Part shown: positions 12,501 through 24,500 of the stretch, piece after piece
Position numbering within the stretch: the stretch's first letter is position 1
Layout: each line of letters begins with the position of its first letter
Assembly (NCBI GenBank): GCA_001724265.1
Contig: MEDY01000661.1
Coordinates: forward strand, 1-28,731
DNA length: 28,731 nt
Reading direction: 5' to 3'
Origin: Rhizaria sp. SCN 62-66
Lineage: Eukaryota; Rhizaria, unplaced
Position numbers and translations under genes: made by a program
The notes under the pieces: model-generated
The model's input: only the letters and a program-made list of their open reading frames with translations
The model's database searches: none
Told to the model about the DNA's origin: nothing

Positions 12501-15500
12501 TACCTCTAGCGCGCGCTCCACCGCGACTGTGACCGCGGCTATGGACGATGACGACGCCAAGAGCAGCGCTCCCCACGACAGCGCGCGCGCATCGCCTCTG
12601 ACCGCGATCGCACCGTTCTCGTCCCCGCTGTCGTGGCCGCAGTCGGTGGTGTCCTCGCTGTGGCCCTGGCCCGCCTGGTCGCTCCCCGCGGCCTCCGCGT
12701 CGGCCGGCAGCGCCGCCTCGAGCACTGCAGTCGTCGCCGCGCGGCAGTCCGCGCTGCCCGTGCTGACCACCTCGCTCAGCCGCGCGCTCGCGGGCATTTC
12801 GCTGCCGCTCGCGCACCGCCTCGTGGCCTCAGTCAGCCGCGTGTGCTCATGGCGCAAGCAGGTGCTCTCAGTCCTGCTGCACCAGGCCGCCAAGGAGGCC
12901 GGCCCCGCCGCCGTCGCCGCGCTCACCTCGGCCGCCAACGCCGCCGCCGCGGCCGTCGCCGCCGCAAGCGGTCCCGACACGCGCGTGCTCGTGCCTGCCG
13001 CGGTGACCAACACCCTCCGCGCCCGTGCCCGCGCCCGCGCCTCCGCCGCAGCCGCCGCGGCAGCCGCGCTGCTCGCGCCCCCACAGCCGCTGCGCGCGCT
13101 GCTGGCGGCTGCGCCGACGCTCGCGGTCACGCTGCCCGAAGTCGCGCAGCTCGAGCACCGCCACTGGGCGCTGCTTTGGGTGTCGCGCGCGCAGCGTCTG
13201 TTGGCCGCAACCTCCGCAGCCGCGACGACCGCGGCCGCCGTCACTGCGGCCGCGGTTGCCAGTGCGAACGCTCAGGCGCACGCGCAGGCTCAGCAGGGCG
13301 ACGCGGCTGCTGCTGCGGCGACCCCGGCGAGCGGTGACGTGCAAGTGTGGGAAGCCAGCGCCAACGTGCCGTCGCTGTCGCACATGCTCGCGCACCACCT
13401 GCAAACGCAGCAGGGCAAGCGTGGCATGCGCTCGCTCCAACAACCCCCCCAGCCCGAGTCCGTCAGCGGCGGCGCCAGCTCTCTGTCTGAGGCGCTGGCG
13501 TCGCTCCCCAGTCTCTTTGCGCTGGCCTCGGCGCTTAACGCTCTGCGTGCGCGTTGGCGCAACGACCCGTCGTCCCTCGCGCAGGGCATTTCCGCCGCGG
13601 ACGTCGCCATCACCGAGCGCGCCGTCGCTGCGCGCGCGGTCGAGAAGGTGCGCGCGCTGCGTGTTGCCGCTGCGGCCAAAGTCATCGAATCCGAGCTCGC
13701 TGCCGCGGCTAACGCCGCCGCCGTTCGCGCCGCCAATGCCGCCGCGCTCGCCGCTGAGAGCGGTATCGCTGCGCCCGCGGATGAAACCGAGGAGGAGGAT
13801 CCCGCCGCCGTCGCCGCGCGTGTGTTGAGCTCTGTGGACTGGTCTGCGCCGGCCACGCCCGAGGAGCTCGAGGCCCTTCAGCACAAGCCCGTGTGGGATC
13901 ACCTGGACCGGCCCGTGGACCCCAACAGCTTCCCGTCCGTGCACCGCTTCACGCTCGCCGAGCTGGAGACACGTCTGCTGTACCTCACCGAGTGGGGCCG
14001 CCTGCTGCGCGCGCTCACCACGCTACGTCTCTCGAGCGCCAACGCGGAGGCCATTCTGGGCCCCGAGGCCACGTACGTGCTCGAGGTCGACCCCGACGCG
14101 CCCCCGCTCGCGCCCGACTGGAGCCCGCTCTACCAGCTCTTCGCCCCTCTGCTCACGCTCGGCGACTGGCCCGGTGCGCCGGCCTCGGCCGCCGCGGCCG
14201 CCGCGGCGGACGCCGGTGTGGTCGCGCCCAGTCCCGCGCTCGCGGCTGCTGTCGCCGCCGCCGTCGCTGCTGCTGGTGGCCGCCCGCTGCTCTTCCCCGC
14301 ACTGGCCGGCCTGTCCGCGCTCCCCGCCTCCGCCACTGCGGGCTCTGCTGATGCCAGCAGCAATACCGGCGAGGAGGGCGAGATGGCGCATCAGCAGCAC
14401 GAGAACCCGGCCGCGACGGCCGCCGCGTTCGCCAACGCGCCCGCACACGTGCTCGCTCTCGCGCGCGGCCTTAGCGACGGCCCCGTGACGTCGTCGCTGG
14501 TGCTGCACGCGTACGGCCGTCTGTTCGTGCCGCCGTGCTGCCCGCTGCCCTCGCTGGCGACAATGCGCACCGCGCTGACTCTGATCGGCCTCGCGCCCGA
14601 GTCCTACCTCCCCGCGCCCGGCTCATCCTTCAGCGTCGAGAAGGTCATCGTGCGCGCGCCGACTTTCCCCATCCTCTCCGCCGACGCCCTGGCCGCCAAC
14701 GCCGCTGCTGATGCGGCCGCTGCGGCCGCGGTCACGCCCGCTATCCCTGTGTTTGACACCAGCGACCCCGAGGGCCTTGCTGCGGCTGCTGCGGCGGCGG
14801 GCTTCGAGACCGTTGATGCGCTGCTCGCCGCCGCTGCGGGCGCCGGCATGGATCTCGACCGCTACCTCTCCGTCACGCTCGCGCACATTGCTCCTGTTGC
14901 TGCTCCTGTGGCGGCGTTCCCCGTCGCGGCAGGGTTCGACGCGTACGCCGTCGAGGCCGAGGCCGCGGCTGCGGAAGCCGAGCTCAGCGTGCGCGGCGGA
15001 CGCGGACGCGGACGTGGTCGCGGAGGCCGCGGTGGTCGTGGCGGCCGCGTTAGCGCTGCTGCTGCCGCCGCCGCTGCTTCCGCGGCCGCGCTGCCCGGTG
15101 CCTACTACGACATGGCCGACACCGGCGTCGTGGTCGGCGCGCGCGGTGGCCGTGGCGGCCGTGGACGCGGTCGTGGCCGCGGCGGCCGTGTTGGCGCCCA
15201 GGGATTCGCCACCACCGCTGGCTCCGTTGGCGTCCTGCCTCAGTCTGGTGCAAGCGTCTCCGCCGACGGCGGCGTCGCGCTGTCCACCGCCAGCAACGCG
15301 CCGTGGCTGCTCGCCCCCGCGCCGCCGCTCGCGCCCGGTGACGTCTTTACGCCGCACCGGCCCGCGACGTACTACGGCCGCTCGCTGACCGCCGCGGCGC
15401 CGGCTGCGGGCGTGTGGCTTGAGTGGATGTTGCCGCTGCTGCCGCCCGCGTCGGCCGAGGCCGCGACGTACGCCGCCGCGGACACGCTGCGCTTCGCCGT

Positions 15501-18500
15501 CGTCGCGCTTCGCAAGCACGCTGCAAACGCCAACAGCGGCGGTGCTGCTGCGGCAACTGCGGCCACCGGCGCGGAGGTTGTGGCTGCCGAGGCCGGACGC
15601 GCGGGCCCTCTGACGGGCACCGCTGCCGGTCAGATGTTCGTAGAGCTCGCTGAGGTGCCCACTGTGACTGTGTTCACCGCTAGCGCCCCAGCTGCTTCCG
15701 CGCATGCGAATGCTTCCACCGGCGCGCTTGTGCAGACCAGCGACTCCTCTGCGGTCGACGACAGCACTGCCGCGGCTGCCGCGTCGCGCTCATCCAGCAG
15801 TGCAAGCGCGAGCGGCACTGCGAGCGCGAGTGGCGCTGCGAGCAGCGCGTCTGGCTCCGCGCTGCTGGCTGGACTGCCCACGCTGCGCCCGCTGTCCGCG
15901 GCGAGCGGCGCTGGCGTCGACCTGGGCGGTCTCTACAACCGCCCCGAGCAGCTCCAGAGCGTGGGCCGCACGATCCCGCTCGCGCGCCTGTCGCCGCGCG
16001 AGATCGCCAACGTCATGGCCGTCCTTGCGTCGGCGCGCCAGGCGCTGCCGTGGGCCGCCGCGTCCTCCTCTACCGCAACCGCGGCTTCGGTGGCGTCCCC
16101 GAGCAACGCGCAGCTGCCCGAGGAGCCCAGCACGACCGGCGTCGACCACTGCGACCCGGAGGCTGTGCCCATCCGCGCCGACGGCATCGACGCCGAGGCG
16201 GACACGGACAAACTTAAGGCCGCTGAAGGTTCCGCCTCTGCCGCGGCCGCCGCGCTGGCCGCCGCCGCTGCCGCGTCCCCCGCGCCCGCGCTGTACTGCG
16301 TGTGCAAGCTGATGCGCGACGACGGCGAGGCCATGGTGGCGTGTGACACGTGCTTGGACTGGTTCCACCTCTCGTGCCTCGGACTCACCAAGCTCAACGT
16401 CAAGAAGACGACGCAGTTCGTGTGCCCCGTCTGCGCTGCCGCGGCAGGCACGACGTACCGCTTCCGCTCGCGGCTGCCCATCACCTCGGCGCTCACACGG
16501 CCTAACTTTGTCGCCGTCGCCAAGGAGCTCGCCGCGCGCTCGCCGTTCGCGGCCGCGAACAAGGCCGCCGCGGGCATCACTGGCCGCGACCCCGTGTCGG
16601 GCTGGAACGGGTACTTGCAGACCATGGCCCGTATCTACGGCCTCGACATGCACCTTGCTGCTAACAACGCCTCTCACGCCAGTAGCATTACTGCGGAAAC
16701 GAGCTCCGTGGTCGTTGCGAGCAGCGCTCTGTCGTCTGCGTCCACGGCAGCGTCTGTGTCTGCCGGTGGCCTAACCTTAAGTGCGATCGAGTACCTCTCC
16801 GACGTGTACAACTTCATCCACGCCGACGACGGCAACGCGGTTTTCTTCGCCCCCAATGTCGGTGCCACGCTCGCCTCCGCCCCTGCTTCTGCATCCGCGT
16901 CTTACTCCGCCGCCGGCGTCTCAGGCTCCAGCGTCTGTGACGCCACTGCCGCGCTCATCATCGCTGGCGCTGGCAGCTCCGGCGTGGGCGCGGGCGCGGG
17001 TGTGGCTGGTGCAGGCGCTGGCACCGGTGCCGGTGTCGGCGCGGGCGCTGGCGTTGGCGCAGGCAAGGCCCTGCTGCCGCTGCCGATCGGCGTGCTGCTG
17101 CGCGCGCTGTCGCCGGCCGTGCTGCCGCTGCTGGCGTCGTGTCCCGAGGCCGCGGCCGTGGCTGCGGCCGTCGACCGCGCGCGCCTGTGGTCCGCCGCGA
17201 CGGGCGCCATCATGGCGACCCCCGCGGCGCAGGACGTGCTCGGCCGCGTGCGCGTGGGCTCGAAGCTCGGCGCCGCTGTCGCTGCAATCACTAACAACAG
17301 CAGTAACAGCGCTGTTAGCAGTGGTGATGCTGTCGGTATCGCGGCTGCTGGTGCGGGTGAGAGTGAGAGCAACGAGTGCGAGAGCGAGGGCGACAATGAG
17401 CGCGGCCTCGATTACGTCTCCGCGATGGTCGTCACTGCTGAGCCCCACCCCGACTTCACGCCCGCCGCTCTCGCAGTCGCCGCCCCGGCCAACGTGAGCA
17501 GTGAGCCGTGCGAGCAGGCCAGTGATGCGGAAGCTGTCAGTGAAACTGCGTCCTCTGCCTCTGCCTCTGCCGGGAGCACTGCTGCTCATAGCTTCACGTG
17601 GGTCTCTGCCGCGCCGCTGCTGCGGTCGCTGCTGCCTGAGGCCACGCTGGCGCACCTCACCACGCGCACCGACGCCGCGCACGCGCTCGCGCGCTCCGTC
17701 TCGCTGCTGCTGCGCGTGGTCACGGTCGCCACGCTGCTCGCCAAGGGTGACACCGTCGGTGTGTGGGCGCTGGCCAAGCGCCTCGGCCTCCTGCGTGCAC
17801 GCGCAAGCAAGCGCAACGCTGCCCGCAAGGCTGGCCGTCGCGCCGATGCCGTGGCTGAGGCCGAGGACAAGCTCAACAAGGCCCTGTTCAACGCTTCTGC
17901 CGTCAGCTCTGGAACCAAGAACAAGCGCGACAGTGCTTGGAACGACGCTGAGGGCAGTGACTGTGAGTTCGACTTTGTTGGTGACGGCGACAGCGACAAC
18001 GATGACGAAGCCGAAGCCGAAGCCGATGCGAATGCTGCTGACAGCGCGCTCGCGGTCGTCACGCCCGGTGCCGCTGCCAACACCAAGACGAAGACTGTGT
18101 CGGCACGCCTCAGCACTGCACCGCTGTCCTCAGCCTCTCGCGCGCGCATTGTCGCCGCGCTCGCCGCCGCGGGCCACCCTCTTGGCGCTGGCGCGGGCTC
18201 GGTTGAAGGCGCGCATGCGCTCGCGCAGCAGCTGCTCGTCGAGTCTTGCTTCGACCTGGATGCCTGTCTCGCCACTGCCAACAACATCAACAACAGCGGC
18301 GCGAACTCTGGCAGTGTCATCTCGTCTGTCCTCGCCGCGCTGCCGCGCACCCCCGGCGCGTCCGTTTCGCTGCTGCACGTGATCGTCCCCCTGCTGCAGC
18401 ACATCCGCCACCTCTCTGCCACGCTGGCCGAGGACGCGCTCCACGACGGCGCCGGCCCCGCGGCCGCGACTGCCCAGGCCGCCGCCGCGGCTGCCAACGC

Positions 18501-21500
18501 CGCTGCCAACGCCAACGCGGCTGCGACCGCTGCCGGCTCCGGTGGCGACAGCTCCGCGGCCGCTATGGCTGCTGCCGCGGCCGCTGCTGCCACCAAGGCG
18601 GCTCGCGGCAAGGGCGCCAAGGCTGCTGCCGCCGCCGCTGCGGCCGCTGCCGCCTCCGCTCCCGCTGCCTCTTCTGAGGTAGTGTCGTCCGCAGCCTCCG
18701 CAGCGTCCGCCCTCCCCGCCGCCCCCGCGGCGCCCGCGGCGGCGACGTCCGCGCTGTCCTGGCTCGCGCTGCAAGCGTACGGGCTCACCGCTGCCAGCGC
18801 GGCCGCGACCGCCAGCGGCAGCTCGGCCGACGGCATCGAGGCGTGGGACGCGCTGCTGGGCGCTGGCCGTGTGCCTGTGCTGGCTGAGTCCGAGCTGAAC
18901 CGCATCTGGCGCGGCGTCGAGTCGATGATCGCGCTGCCCGCCGTTTACAACATCACAGAGGAGCCGCTCGCGCCCACCGCGGCCGCGGCTGCTGCCGCCG
19001 CTGCTGCGGCGGCGGCGACGGCGACTGGCGCGGCCGACGACGCCGAGACCGCGTCCGCCGTCGTCATTGCGGCGGGCGAGGCCGCGCACACGCTGCGCAC
19101 CGTGATCGAGCTCGACGAAGACGAGACCGAGCACAAGAGCGACGCCGGCGACGGCGAGCTCGAGCAGGTGCGCGCGGGCCGCGAGGCCGCGACCGCTGCG
19201 GCCCAGTCCGCGGCGACCGAGGCCGCGGCGTCGTACCCCTTCGCGCTGCTGCCCACGGTCACCACGACGACGACGACGACGACGACCACGGTCGTCACGA
19301 CCACCACCACGACCGCTGCTGTGGCCGCTGGCAACGCTGCTGCTGTCGCTCCCACGAACAACAGCAGCTTCCTGAACGAGTGCGTGTCCGGTGGCATCAT
19401 TGGCGCCGCGCCCCCCGCGACTGCGGCGCTGGCGCTCGCCGGCACGGCCTCGCTCGGCCTCGTCACCGTCGCCGCACCCACGCACACGCTGCTGCAAACG
19501 CACGCCGCCGTGACCGCCGCGCTCACCGCGACGGGCGTCCCCACGACTGCCCCCGCGCCAGTCGCGGCCCCCGCGGCCGCGCCTGCTGCGACCGGCGCCG
19601 GCGCTGTCGCCGTCGTGGCAACCGGCAAGGCCAGCTCGCGCCCGACCGCGGCTGCTGCGGCCGCCGCGGCTGCCGCGGGCGCGAGCGGCGGCGGCGCGTC
19701 GCTGATCTTGCCCCCCGCGCTCACCATCATCGGCCAGGCCCTCGTGGCGGCCGCCGGTGGCAGTGGCGGCGACATTGGCGCCAGCGTCGACGCGCTCATC
19801 GCCGCCGCGTCCTCTGCTGCCGCGGGTGCCGCCGGTGCTGCCGCTGGTGCTCTGGCAATGGGCGCAGGCGTCGGCAAGAGCGCCGGTGGTAGCGGTGGCA
19901 ATAAGGGCCGTGGTGCTGCCGCCGCCGCTGCTGCTGCTGCTGCCGCCGCTGCTGCCGCTGCCGCCGCCCCCACCGCCGCAGCTCTCGCCGCCATGGGCCT
20001 GCCCCCGTCTGCGACTGCCGCGTTCGGCTCCTTCACGCGCTCCCCGGCCACGACCACGAACCTGCTGCCGAACCTGCACGGCAACGCCGCCGCAGCTGCC
20101 GCGACGGCCGCCACCGCCTCCGCGGCCGCCGCGGCTGCCGTGCTGGCCGGCGGTGCTGGCGTCGGCGCCGGACTCGCGTACGCCGCAGCCGCGGCCGCTG
20201 GCGCTGGCGCTGGCGCGGGTAGTGCGATCACGTTCCTCACGCACACGGTCACTGCGGCCGCTACGGCGTCGTCCTCCTCGTCGTCCTCGTCGTCCTCGGC
20301 CGGCACCGCGGCCAACGCCGCCGTCGCGTCCGCGGGCGCGGGTGCTGGCGCCGGCGCGGGCGCGGGGTCGCTGGTGCTGCTCGCGGCTAGCTCTGCCTCG
20401 GGCAGCCACCCCGCCGCCCCCGCGCCCGCCGCGGCCTCCGGCGCCTACGCCGACTTCGCCGCCGTGGTCTACGAGGCCGCGCGCGCGATGGCCACGGCTG
20501 GCGCGGTCGCTGAGGCCACTGCCACGGCCAACGCCGCTACCTCCGCCGCTGCGAACAACAACGGACTCAACGCTCTGTGCGCGCTCCCCGAAGCTTCGAA
20601 CGCTGCCACGAGCAGTGCCAGCGCTGCACACGGTGCCGTTTCTGCTCGCTCCAACGCGAGCGCGATCGCGTCACCGTCACGCCTGCTGACTGCGCTCACC
20701 GCGTCGACTCTGTCCGCGACGACGGCGCTGCTGCGCCACGTGCAGTCGCACGTCACGGCCGTCGCCGCCGCCACGCTCACGCGCGCGCGCCTGAACCTGC
20801 TCACGCAGCTCTACTTGGCGTCGCTGCACATCCACGTCACGCTGCCGCTGCGCCCCGCGCTCGAGGCCACCGTTGCGGCGTACGGCGAGGCCGCGCGCGG
20901 CGCCTGTGTGGCGCTCGCCGCCGGGGCGCGCGCGGTGCGCGCGGCCGCTGCCGACGCTGGCGCCAAGACCGGCGCGCTGGTCGGCGCGATGCGCGTGATC
21001 GGCGTCGCCGGCACTGACGCACTCGCGCTCACTCGCCCGTCGAACAATGCCAGCGTCAACGCCAGCAGTGGCGCCAACGCCGGCGCTGTTGTGGCCGCGT
21101 CGGTCGCTGCGTCGGCGGCGTGGGTCGCCCGCGGCGGCGTGCCGTGCGGCGCGACCGTCGAGCTCGGCGTCGACTGCTACAACGGCAACACCTGCAATGA
21201 CAACAGCAGCGGCCGCACCACTATCGCGCTGAAGCAGACCGGCGCCGGCGTGCCTCGTGTCGCGCTGCGCGTTCCCGGCACGGCTGAAGCCACTGCCGCC
21301 ATCGCCGCCGCCGCGGCCGCCGAGGCGGGCCACGCGGCCAGTGGCTCCGGCGCTGCTGCAGGCAGCGGCTCCGGCAGCCACAGCAAGCAGCCGTCGCGCT
21401 CGCGCCGCTCCGTTGCCGCGGCCACGGCTGCAGCTGCTGCTGCCGCGGCCACCGCCGCCGCGTCGGCCGCGTCCGCCGCTGCGTCGACGCACAGCCGCGA

Positions 21501-24500
21501 CGACGCGTACTCGCTCGAGTACTTTGGCCCGCTGTCGACGCTCGACGTGGTCAACGCCGTGCTGCGCCGCGGCGAGCAGGCGCGTCTGGCCAAGTCGCTC
21601 CGCATCCGCGCGCTCCGCCGCTCGCTCTCTGCCGCCGCCAGTGCTGCTTCCCCTAGTACGGCTGACCGTATGGACGACGGCGACGATGATGAGACCGGCG
21701 CTGACGGTGACTCCACTGTCGCCGCTCTGCGTACCGCCCTCTTTGCATCCCCCGCTTCTGCAGCGTCCGAGTGCACCGCGGCCGACGCCTCGCCCCTTGA
21801 GCGCGCGCTGCTCAGCCCCGCGCTGGCGGCCGCGTCGACCGCGGTCTTCGCCGCGCACATGTCCGCGCAGCTCGCGCTCGCGGTGCTCGGCCTGTGGGCG
21901 CCCGCGCCCGCCGCGGCCGCCGCCAAGGGCGCTGCGTCCGCGCTCGTGTCTGCGCCCGCTGCCGGCGACGATAGAGGCAGCATCGATGACAGCGACTCTG
22001 TTGATAAGCTCAGCGCGCTGTCGCACGTTGTCCTGATCCCGACTGCGCGCGCCGCCAAGAGCGGTGACGCGACGGCCGCGACTGCAACCGCAGCTGCGGC
22101 CGCGGGCCCCGTTGTCTACACGCACAACGCGCTCACCGCGCTCTCGCTCCCGCTCGCTGCCGGCGCGTCCGCCTCCCACGCAAGCGGCGGCGCTCACTCC
22201 AGCAGCAGCATTCACGCTGCTGACGACGATGAAGAGGAAGACGAGTCTGCCGCGACGAGTGCGGCCGCAGCCGTCACTGGCGCGGTCAGCGCGAGCGGGC
22301 GTCGTCAGCGCCCCGCCACGAAGCCCGTGGCGTCGTTCGCGGATGCTGCTGCCGCCGCTGAGGCTGCTGCTGCCGCGGATGCCGACGCCGCTGCTGCTGC
22401 CGCGGTGGCCGCCGCTGCGGTTGCCGCCAGCAGCGCGAGCAACGCTGCCAACGTCAGCGCGTCGTCGCTGCCTATGTCCGCTGCCGCCACCGCCGCCGCA
22501 GCTGCTGCCGCTGCCGCTAACACCGCGGCAGCTGGGACCGCCGCCTTGTCTGCGGCCGCCGCCGTCGCCGCGCGCGCCGCGTTCCACCGCGCGAGCCGCC
22601 GCCACGCGGCCGCGCACGCGCTCACGGTCACGCGCCTCAGCTCTGCCCGCACGCCGCGCGGCAAGAGCGAGAGCGAGCGCGGCGTGGTGTACCTTGGCGA
22701 CTGCGGCATCAGCATCAACGACGCCGGTGCGCAGTGGCTCGACCTGCTCTTCGCGCATGCAATGCTCACGGTTACCCCGCCGCCGCCGCCCGCGCCCACG
22801 CCGCTCCCGCTTGCCACCTACAACATGTCCAGTGTGCGCGCGCTCGAGGCTGTGCGCTACGCCGCCGTCTTCGGGCTGTACGCGCACACGGGCGCCTACG
22901 TCCCCGTCGAGCCCGCGGTTCCCGCCTCGCAGACGTGGGGCGGCGACGGCGCGTGCCGCCCGGTGCCCGTGGTGGCGTTCGCGCAGATGCCCGCGCGCGT
23001 CCCGCTGCTCCCGGCCTTCCTGAGCGTGCCCGCGTCGCTCTCCGCCTCCTCCGCCGCCGCTGCGGCTGCCGTGGCCTCGGCCTGCTCGCCCGCTCCCACG
23101 CCTGCCTCTGCCGCGACTGCGGCCACTGCGGCGGGCGCGAAGGGCCACGCTGCCGCCGCTGCTGCATCGCACACTGTGACGGCGTCGTCGTCGGCTGCTG
23201 CCGCCACTGCTGCTGCGGCCGCTGTCGCCGCCGCGGACGCCGCCGCCACTGCTGCCGTCTCTGCTGGTACTGCCGCCGCGCCCGCCGCCGCCGCCGCTGC
23301 TGCCACCGCGGCCGCTGCTGCTGCTGCCGCTGCGGGCGTTCCCACCGCGCCGCTGTCGACCGGCGCGCTCACGCTCGTGCCCGGCAGCAACGGCGCCGCG
23401 CCGGTGCCGGTGCCCGCGCTGTCCGCGGCGTCCGGCCTCGGCGGCGGCGCGGGCCTCGCGTCGGCCGCCGTGCCCGTGTGCCTGGTCGGCGGGCTCAGCC
23501 ACCGCGACCTCTCGGCCGTGCAGCAGGGCCGAAACGAGCTCATCGCCGTGCGCGTGCCTGCCGCACTCGCCGGGCTTGGCGTCGCCGGCCCCTTCGCGGC
23601 GCCCGCGCACGCCGGTGCCAACCGCGTCCGCGCCGCCGCGACCACCGCTGCGGCTGCTACGACGGCCAGCGCGAGCGGTAACGCCAGCGGCTCGGCCGCG
23701 ACGCTGTCGCCCGCCACACCCATGGCCCCTGCCGTCGCTACTGTGCCCGCGGCGGCCGCGCTCTCCCCGCTGCTGTCGACGTACCTGCTGTCCACGGCCG
23801 CGGTCACGGACACGCTCGTCGCGCAGTCGTTGATGCTTACGACGCACTTGCGCCGCCTGCTCGATTCGCCCGCGCACGTCGCCAGCCTCATCACGGCGCT
23901 GCGCCTGTGGGCCGCGCGCGCGGACCACCTCGCCGTGCCCGCAGTCGCCGAGGCCGCCGCGCGCGTCGCCGCCGTCGTGCAGTGGGGTGTGCTCGAGACC
24001 GAGCTGCTGCGCTCGCTGCCGGTCATCGCCGCCGGCGCGCCTGCGGCTGCCAACGCCGCCGCCGCGGTTGCTGAGGCCGCTGGCGCCGTCACTGCGGGCG
24101 CCACTGCGGTCGCGACCGCGGCCGCCTCCACTGCTGCGGCCGCTGAGGCCGCTGCGGCCGAGGTCGAGTCCGTCGCGGCGTTCGCGGCCGCCAAGAAGGA
24201 GGCTGCTGCCGCTGCGGCGAAGGCTGACGAAGCCCAGGCCAAGGCCGCAGCTGCCGCCAAGGATGCCGCCGCCGCTGCTGCGGAGGCCGCTGGCGCTCTG
24301 CAGGCAGTCGCCGCCGCCAACGCCACGCTCGCTGCCGCCACGACTGACGCTGAAGGTGCCAACGCGGCTGTTGCCGGCTCAGCTGCGCCCAGCGTTGCTG
24401 CCGCTGAGGCTGCGCCTGTCCCTGCTGCTGAGGCTGGTGCTGAGGGTGCTGCTGATACTGCTGCCACCCCTGGGTCTGGAGAGCCTGTGGCTGCTCCAGC

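Noticed and set aside
20677-23928. A 1,083-codon open frame on the - strand, and similar long - strand frames of about 700-890 codons elsewhere (1,657-3,789; 5,941-8,328; 18,130-20,631; 26,002-28,665)
   Set aside because: Their translations are Arg/Gly/Ala-rich strings without domains and mirror the codon bias of the + frame. Stops are rare on the opposite strand because the coding frame seldom uses TTA, CTA or TCA. The PHD fingers and helical segments are all in the + frame.
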